From: Bradyrhizobium oligotrophicum S58 | Lineage (GTDB): Bacteria; Pseudomonadota; Alphaproteobacteria; Rhizobiales; Xanthobacteraceae | Assembly (NCBI RefSeq): GCF_000344805.1 | Contig: NC_020453.1 | Span: forward strand, 6,233,001 to 6,297,000 | Length of the DNA: 64,000 bases | Direction of reading: 5' to 3' | Shown here: in pieces, positions 59,363 to 64,000 of the stretch | How the letters are laid out: each line of letters opens with the position of its first letter | How positions within the stretch are numbered: position 1 is the first letter of the stretch | Translations under genes and position numbers: made by a program | Notes under the pieces: generated by a model | Database searches by the model: none | The model's input: only the letters and a program-made list of their open reading frames with translations | Told to the model about the DNA's origin: nothing

Positions 59363-60295
59363 ATGAATTTGACCGCGCTCGATCTGAATCTGCTGGTGGC
59401 CCTCGACGCATTGCTGCGCGAAAGCAGCGTCAGCCGGGCGGCCCTGCGGATCGGCCTGTCGCAACCCGCCACCAGCCACGCGCTGCAGCGGCTGCGCGAT
59501 CTGATCGGCGATCCGTTGTTGGTGCGCACCGGCGCGCGGATGGAATTGACGCCGCGCGCGCTCGCCTTGCGCGCCCCGCTCGCGCTGGCGCTGGATCAGG
59601 TGCGCGGCCTGTTCACGCCGGACGTGTTCGACGCCGCCAGCAGCGAGCGCCAGTTTCGCCTGATGATGCCCGATCTCGCGGTCGAACTGCTGATGCCGCC
59701 CTTGATGGCGAAGGTGACGCGGGCTGCGCCCAACATCCGCATCGACGTCGTGCCGTGGCGGGGACCCGCGATCTTCCACGCCGAGTTCGGCCGCACCATC
59801 GACATGGTGATCTCGATCGGCGACGCCTTCAAAGGCTTTCACCGCCAGTTGCTCTACACCGACAGCGATGCGCTCGCGGTGCGGCGCGGTCACCCGATCG
59901 GCAGGCGGCTGAGCAAGCGAGACGCCTTTCTGGCGGCCCGGCACGTCGCCGTCGTGCTGCGCGGCCAGAGCGAGGACCTGATCGACATGTGGTTACGAAG
60001 CAAGGGCTGGGAGCGGCGGATCGCGCTGGTGGTGCCGAGCTACATCGAGGCGCTGCATGTCGCCGCGCGCACCGATCTCGTGGCCTTCGTGCCGCGGCGG
60101 CTGATCGCGGCGCTGGCGCGGCAATTGTCGCTTGCGACCGTTGCGCCGCCGCTCGATCCCGGCCTCGACGAGCAATACATGTTCTATCCGACCAGGGCGC
60201 AGATCGAGCCGGGCTCGATCTGGCTGCGCACGCTGATGCTGGAGACGGGCCGTGAACTCGGCAGCCTGCCCGCGCGCATGACGAAGGGCGGATGA
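59363..60295 (+). CDS. LysR-family transcriptional regulator
   Basis: 310 residues. The N-terminal winged helix MNLTALDLNLLVALDALLRE, SSVSRAALRIGLSQPATSHA and LQRLRDLIGDPLLVRTGARM is canonical, followed by a substrate-binding domain. It is divergent from the NTF2-like pair, so it probably regulates them; the inducer is unknown. NodD-like spacing of the N-terminus (MNLTALDLNLLVALD) is also seen in other LysR groups, so no nodulation role is claimed. Confidence 0.92.
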   Translation: MNLTALDLNLLVALDALLRESSVSRAALRIGLSQPATSHALQRLRDLIGDPLLVRTGARMELTPRALALRAPLALALDQVRGLFTPDVFDAASSERQFRLMMPDLAVELLMPPLMAKVTRAAPNIRIDVVPWRGPAIFHAEFGRTIDMVISIGDAFKGFHRQLLYTDSDALAVRRGHPIGRRLSKRDAFLAARHVAVVLRGQSEDLIDMWLRSKGWERRIALVVPSYIEALHVAARTDLVAFVPRRLIAALARQLSLATVAPPLDPGLDEQYMFYPTRAQIEPGSIWLRTLMLETGRELGSLPARMTKGG

Positions 60296-60330
60296 GCCGG
60301 CGCCCGCGACCGGTTGCCGTCAAACCACCG

Positions 60331-60951
60331 TCAGGCCGCCAGTTCCGCGAACGCCTTCTGCACGGCCGGCCGCTCGGACATCCGCTTGAAATGATCGGCC
60401 ACCTTGGGAAAGGCGTTGATGTCGACGCTGTCGCCCTCGAGCCATTGCGCGATCGTGAACAGATAGGGATCGCAGATCGTGTACTGCTCCCCCATCACCC
60501 AGGGACCGCGCAGCATCTTCTGCTCGATCAGGGCGAAGCACGCCGCCATCGTCTCGGGGATCTTGCGCTTCATGTCCGCGAAGGAGGACTCCTCGCTGGC
60601 CCAGCGAGCGCCGCGCAGCTTGTGCGCGTGGGCGATGTGCACCGTCGAGCAGAGATAGCTGTTGAAGGACTGCACCTCGGCGAACGCGAAGACGTCGTCG
60701 AGCGGGGCCAATCGGGCTTGCGGAAAGCGCTGCGCGAGATAGGCCAGCATCGCCGGCGTCTCGGTCAGAACGCCGCGCTCGGTCACCAGCGCGGGCACCC
60801 GGCCCTTGGGGTTGATCGCGAGATAATCGGGACTGTTCTGCTGGTTGATCTTGAAGCTGATCTTCTCGGCGACGTAGTCGGCGCCGGCTTCGGCGAGCGT
60901 GATGTGCGTGGCGAGCGCGCAGGTGCCTGGCGCGACATAGAGCTTCAACAT
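60331..60951 (-). CDS. Glutathione S-transferase
   Basis: 206 residues. The thioredoxin-like N-terminal domain has MLKLYVAPGTCALATHITLA with a CxLA-type beta-class Cys (GTCAL), and NPKGRVPALV (cis-Pro). The helical C-terminal domain ends SERPAVQKAFAELAA. Beta-class GSTs conjugate or reduce with glutathione. The ATG at 60951 gives the standard start. Convergent with LysR. Confidence 0.9.
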   Translation of the reverse strand: MLKLYVAPGTCALATHITLAEAGADYVAEKISFKINQQNSPDYLAINPKGRVPALVTERGVLTETPAMLAYLAQRFPQARLAPLDDVFAFAEVQSFNSYLCSTVHIAHAHKLRGARWASEESSFADMKRKIPETMAACFALIEQKMLRGPWVMGEQYTICDPYLFTIAQWLEGDSVDINAFPKVADHFKRMSERPAVQKAFAELAA

Positions 60952-61032
60952 GGTGATCCCTGACAGACGATGCCTGAACCTAGCCGCGGCGCCATCGGCC
61001 GTCCACCCCGCACTTCGACCACTCGACACACG

Positions 61033-62031
61033 CTAGATCGGCGCCACGTCCATCGTGTGCACGGCGGTCGGATAATAGCGGAAGCCGTCGCCGAGCTTGC
61101 CGATATGGCCGATGCCCGGCCACGGGAAATGATAGCCGAGGATGCGCGTCCGGTTGGCCGCGAGCATGTCGAGCACGCGGACGCGGGTCTTGGCGGCCTG
61201 CTTCGGATCGGTGTCATAGGCGAACTCGATCAGCGGCTTCTCGATCAGCAGCACCGGATGGTGCGAGATATCGCCGATATAGGCGAGCTGATCCTGGCCC
61301 GACTGGATCAGGAAGATCGTATGCCCGACCGTATGGCCCGGCGTGAACATCGCCTGCACGCCCGGCAGGAACTCCTGGCCATCCTTGAAGAAGGTGATGC
61401 GGTCCCTGACCGGCAGCAGATTGCGCACCGCCTGCTCGTAGAACGCCTTGTAGGTGGGCCCGACCTTCGCCTCATCGGTCCAGAAGGTGAAGTCGGCCTC
61501 GGAGATGAACAGCTCGGCATTGGGGAAGCTCGGCTTGCCATCAGCGCCGATCACGCCGCCGCAATGATCGATATGCGCATGCGTCATGACCAGCGCGTCG
61601 ACGTCCTTGGCATCGATGCCGGCCTGCTTCAACGTCAGCAGCATCTTGCCGGTGGTGTCGCCGAACAGCTTCGAGACGCCCATGCCGTTGTCGAAGATGA
61701 TGATCTTGTCGCCAGTGTTGAGCACGAGAATGTTCTGCTCCAGCGTCGCAGCCCCGACCGGCAGGAAGTTGTTCGTCAGCATCGAGTCCAGATCGCCAGC
61801 GGATATGCCGAGGAACGCCGCATGAGGATCGCCGAGCGGCAGCACGCCATCCGAGATGATGGTGGCCTCCGCAGAACCGAGCTTGAAGCGAAAGAACGTC
61901 GGCGCCTGGGTGTTGAGGAACGGGCCCTTGGCCAGCGCGCCGGGGCTCATGATCCCGGACAATCCACAGAGCCCGGCCGTGGCGCCAAAGCCCAGCATCG
62001 AACGACGTGAGAATCCTGCAGCCTTGGCCAT
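61033..62031 (-). CDS. Tat-exported MBL-fold metallo-hydrolase
   Basis: 332 residues. A twin-arginine signal (FSRRSMLGFGATAGLCGLSG) starts the protein; the ATG at 62031 follows AGGAGGA. The metallo-beta-lactamase fold shows MTHAHIDHCGG (HxHxDH zinc site), TPGHTVGHTIFLI and LAYIGDISHHPV. Related exported enzymes hydrolyse lactones or other esters; substrate not predictable. It is upstream of the GST gene on the same strand with an ~80-nt gap. Confidence 0.9.
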   Translation of the reverse strand: MAKAAGFSRRSMLGFGATAGLCGLSGIMSPGALAKGPFLNTQAPTFFRFKLGSAEATIISDGVLPLGDPHAAFLGISAGDLDSMLTNNFLPVGAATLEQNILVLNTGDKIIIFDNGMGVSKLFGDTTGKMLLTLKQAGIDAKDVDALVMTHAHIDHCGGVIGADGKPSFPNAELFISEADFTFWTDEAKVGPTYKAFYEQAVRNLLPVRDRITFFKDGQEFLPGVQAMFTPGHTVGHTIFLIQSGQDQLAYIGDISHHPVLLIEKPLIEFAYDTDPKQAAKTRVRVLDMLAANRTRILGYHFPWPGIGHIGKLGDGFRYYPTAVHTMDVAPI

Positions 62032-62483
62032 CCGTTCCTCCTCTGATCCGAGCCTTATGTTGGCCCGGGAGTCACCCGGCCTCATCAGGCGTTTGATTTG
62101 CCAATGTGTCGGCAGCAGCTGCGGGCTTCGCACACCCAAGGATGCAAGATAGATCAGCGCAATCTCAGATTACCGTCGTCCTCGCTTTGGCGGCAATGAA
62201 AAAGACGCCAAGGACGGAATGTTTCAGCGCTGCAGTCGCGAAGCTTCAGCTTCGCGCCCACGCGCTTTCGACAGGCCGTCCATTCGCCGTTGCGGTCGCC
62301 AGCCAGGGTCCCATTGTCGGCGAACAGAAGCGCGGGCAACCGCGCCGGTTCCCGCTGCAGGACCCCTTTACGACTTCCGTTCATTGCCGATTCAACATGC
62401 GGGCAAAGTGCAGTTGCGCGGTAACAGATTGAGAATCGTTTGCGCAAACAGTTGGCACAACGAGAACAACCGATGATGCCATC
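62032..62483. other. Divergent intergenic region, MBL gene / GGDEF gene
   Basis: The 452 bp hold a perfect hairpin GCGAAGC-TTCA-GCTTCGC (62238-62255) and otherwise only broken short frames. The last ~80 bp are A-rich with TTGAGAATCG. It must contain the promoters of both divergent genes. No small gene is supported. Confidence 0.4.
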
Positions 62484-64000
62484 ATGTTCCAGACCCTCAA
62501 GGACCGGATACGCGCGGTCGAAAACCGCCTCAGCGTACGCATGCAGATCGCAGCAGCGACGGCCGCCATCTCGCTCATGCTCATCGGAGCCTTGGCCGCG
62601 AGCGCGGCCTTCGTCAGTTACCACAATACCGCAGCGTTGTTGAACGGCAATCTCACGAACCTCGCGACCAACGCAGCCGGCCGGCTGGACCGCTTCATGG
62701 CGGTGCGCCAGCAGGAAATGAGCCTGCTGTCGCAATTGCGGCCTCTGCAGAAAGTCTGGCACGGCGAGCCGGGCGAGGTCCGGAATGTGCTCGAGCAATT
62801 GCAGCGCACCTTTTCGGAATTTGCCTGGATCGGCTTTGCCGATGTCGACGGCAAGGTGATCGCGTCGACCGGCGGATTGCTGCAGGGCCAGTCGGTCGCG
62901 GCGCGGCCATGGTTCAAGAATGGCCTGCAGCGCATGGCGGTCGGCGACGTCCACGAGGCCATCCTGCTCGCCTCGCTCCTGACCCAGCGTGCCACGGACG
63001 AGCCCTATCGCTTCGTCGACCTGTCGATGCCGGTGTTCGACGCCGACGGCAAGCTGCTGGGCGTGCTCGGCGGCCATCTGAACTGGGACTGGGCCAGCGC
63101 GCTCATCAAGGACATCGAAGACAATGACGGCGGGGCCGACACCCGCCTTGCGATCATCGGCAAGGACGGCACGGTCCTCGTCGGCGCCCAACGCGACACG
63201 GTCAAGTACAGCGGTGAACAGCTCGCCGGCATTCTCAAGAACCGAGACGGCACCTTCATCGAGACGGCCGGCGACGAGAAGATGCTGACCGCCTTCCATG
63301 TCGGAACCGGACATCGTGAATATCAGGGCCTGAACTGGATCGTGACCGCCAGCCAGCCCGCAAGCGTGGCGCTGGCGGCCGCGATGCGATCGGCAGAGAT
63401 CATTCTCGGCATCGGCGCTGCGGTCGCGCTGATCGGTGTCTCGCTTGCGCTGCTGATGGCGCGGCGAATTGCGGCCCCGATCCGGGCCGTGACCCAAGAG
63501 GCTGACCGGATCGGGCGCCTCTCCGGCCCCTCCATGCTCGCCCGGCAGGGCGGATCGGCCGAAGTGGTGCAGCTCACGCGCGCGCTGCGGTCGCTGCTGC
63601 GCCGGATCGGCCTTGCCGAGGAGCGCACCAAGGAGGCCGAGCTGCGTGCGACCGAGAACGCGCTGCAATTCCAGGACGATCTGACCAGGCTGCAGCGACT
63701 GGCCGACCAGGACTTCCTGACCGGCCTGATGAACCGGCGCGCTTTCGTTGCCGCGGCCGACGACGCGATGCAGTATTGCCGGCGATACCAGCGCGGTCTG
63801 GGAACACTGATGATCGACATCGATCATTTCAAGAAGATCAACGATACGCACGGCCATGCGGTCGGCGACCAGGCGATCAAGGCGGTTGCCGACATCATCA
63901 ATGGCTCGATCCGGACCACCGACAAGGCGGCACGCTTCGGCGGCGAGGAATTCGTGGTTCTGTTGCGCGAAATCGACGAGCCCACCGCCATGCTGCTCGC
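62484..64000 (+). CDS. Membrane diguanylate cyclase (Cache-HAMP-GGDEF), 3' end outside window
   Basis: The frame is open from ATG 62484 to the window edge (505 codons), with no stop. A first membrane helix (~residues 28-50, AAISLMLIGALAASAAFVSY) leads to a periplasmic dCache sensor, a second helix (~305-328, ILGIGAAVALIGVSLALLMA), a HAMP-like linker with coiled coil (ERTKEAELRATENALQ) and the start of a GGDEF domain: DFLTGLMNRRAFVAAADDAM, LMIDIDHFKKINDTHGHAVG and RFGGEEFVVLLRE. GGEEF is the active-site form, so it probably makes c-di-GMP. Whether an EAL domain follows is outside the window. Confidence 0.92.
   Translation, partial: MFQTLKDRIRAVENRLSVRMQIAAATAAISLMLIGALAASAAFVSYHNTAALLNGNLTNLATNAAGRLDRFMAVRQQEMSLLSQLRPLQKVWHGEPGEVRNVLEQLQRTFSEFAWIGFADVDGKVIASTGGLLQGQSVAARPWFKNGLQRMAVGDVHEAILLASLLTQRATDEPYRFVDLSMPVFDADGKLLGVLGGHLNWDWASALIKDIEDNDGGADTRLAIIGKDGTVLVGAQRDTVKYSGEQLAGILKNRDGTFIETAGDEKMLTAFHVGTGHREYQGLNWIVTASQPASVALAAAMRSAEIILGIGAAVALIGVSLALLMARRIAAPIRAVTQEADRIGRLSGPSMLARQGGSAEVVQLTRALRSLLRRIGLAEERTKEAELRATENALQFQDDLTRLQRLADQDFLTGLMNRRAFVAAADDAMQYCRRYQRGLGTLMIDIDHFKKINDTHGHAVGDQAIKAVADIINGSIRTTDKAARFGGEEFVVLLREIDEPTAMLL

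Noticed and set aside
62238..62255. Perfect hairpin GCGAAGC-TTCA-GCTTCGC as a terminator
   Set aside because: No T-run, and it lies between two divergent genes where no terminator is needed; left only as an intergenic note.
62154..63857. 567-codon minus frame near the right end
   Set aside because: Opposite an open plus frame with Cache, HAMP and GGEEF motifs that runs off the window; the minus frame is a shadow.

Overview
The window is chromosomal DNA of a high-GC alphaproteobacterium, most likely a Bradyrhizobium or close relative. This rests on codon and base use, a CcrM-type GANTC methyltransferase, many lineage-typical exported small proteins (DUF1236, SleB-type hydrolase, DUF3096), a bacteriophytochrome with its heme oxygenase, and several intergenic palindromic elements of the kind scattered through Bradyrhizobium genomes. 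Species cannot be fixed by eye. No tRNA, rRNA, CRISPR array, transposase or integrase gene was recognised.

Layout. 1-8.8 kb: an exported-protein fragment, an AcuI/YhdH-type reductase, an MFS carrier, a solitary nadB, a Sel1-type membrane protein and an unusual solute-binding protein that joins a LivK-like and a TAXI-like domain. 8.9-31.2 kb: mainly housekeeping genes (SleB hydrolase, ppdK, glyS/glyQ, S49 peptidase, a TrmN6-type methyltransferase with DUF2007, polyprenyl diphosphate synthase, ispE, a TPR protein, ETF-QO, family-4 uracil-DNA glycosylase, GT39-like membrane protein, rnhB), with four palindromic repeat elements between genes.

31.3-40.0 kb: a compact seven-gene block, all on the minus strand: MBOAT acyltransferase, SGNH-like membrane protein, acyl carrier protein, MaoC hydratase, radical SAM protein, FkbH-like HAD protein and a SASA-type esterase. 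It sits between intact rnhB and a decayed second copy of the rnhB 5' third (about 40.13-40.45 kb). This looks like an inserted accessory locus that builds an ACP-bound acyl group and moves it onto an extracytoplasmic acceptor. It is the best candidate here for an undescribed system.

40.5-50.7 kb: a VOC protein and PA0069-type radical SAM protein, then phosphoketolase followed by a two-gene pair: a 664-residue protein with a PhoU/DUF47-like C-terminus and a PPDK-like protein that stops after the phosphohistidine domain. Next come a short GT-A-like protein, a MarR-GNAT fusion preceded by a 42-bp dyad, and an exported protein. 50.7-64 kb: moaB, YpfJ-type metallopeptidase, ccrM with three GANTC sites around its start codon, a Pro/Ala-rich membrane protein, a phytochrome-HWE kinase-REC protein coupled to heme oxygenase, two NTF2-like paralogues divergent from a LysR regulator, a GST, a Tat-exported MBL-fold hydrolase, and a Cache-HAMP-GGDEF protein cut off by the window end.
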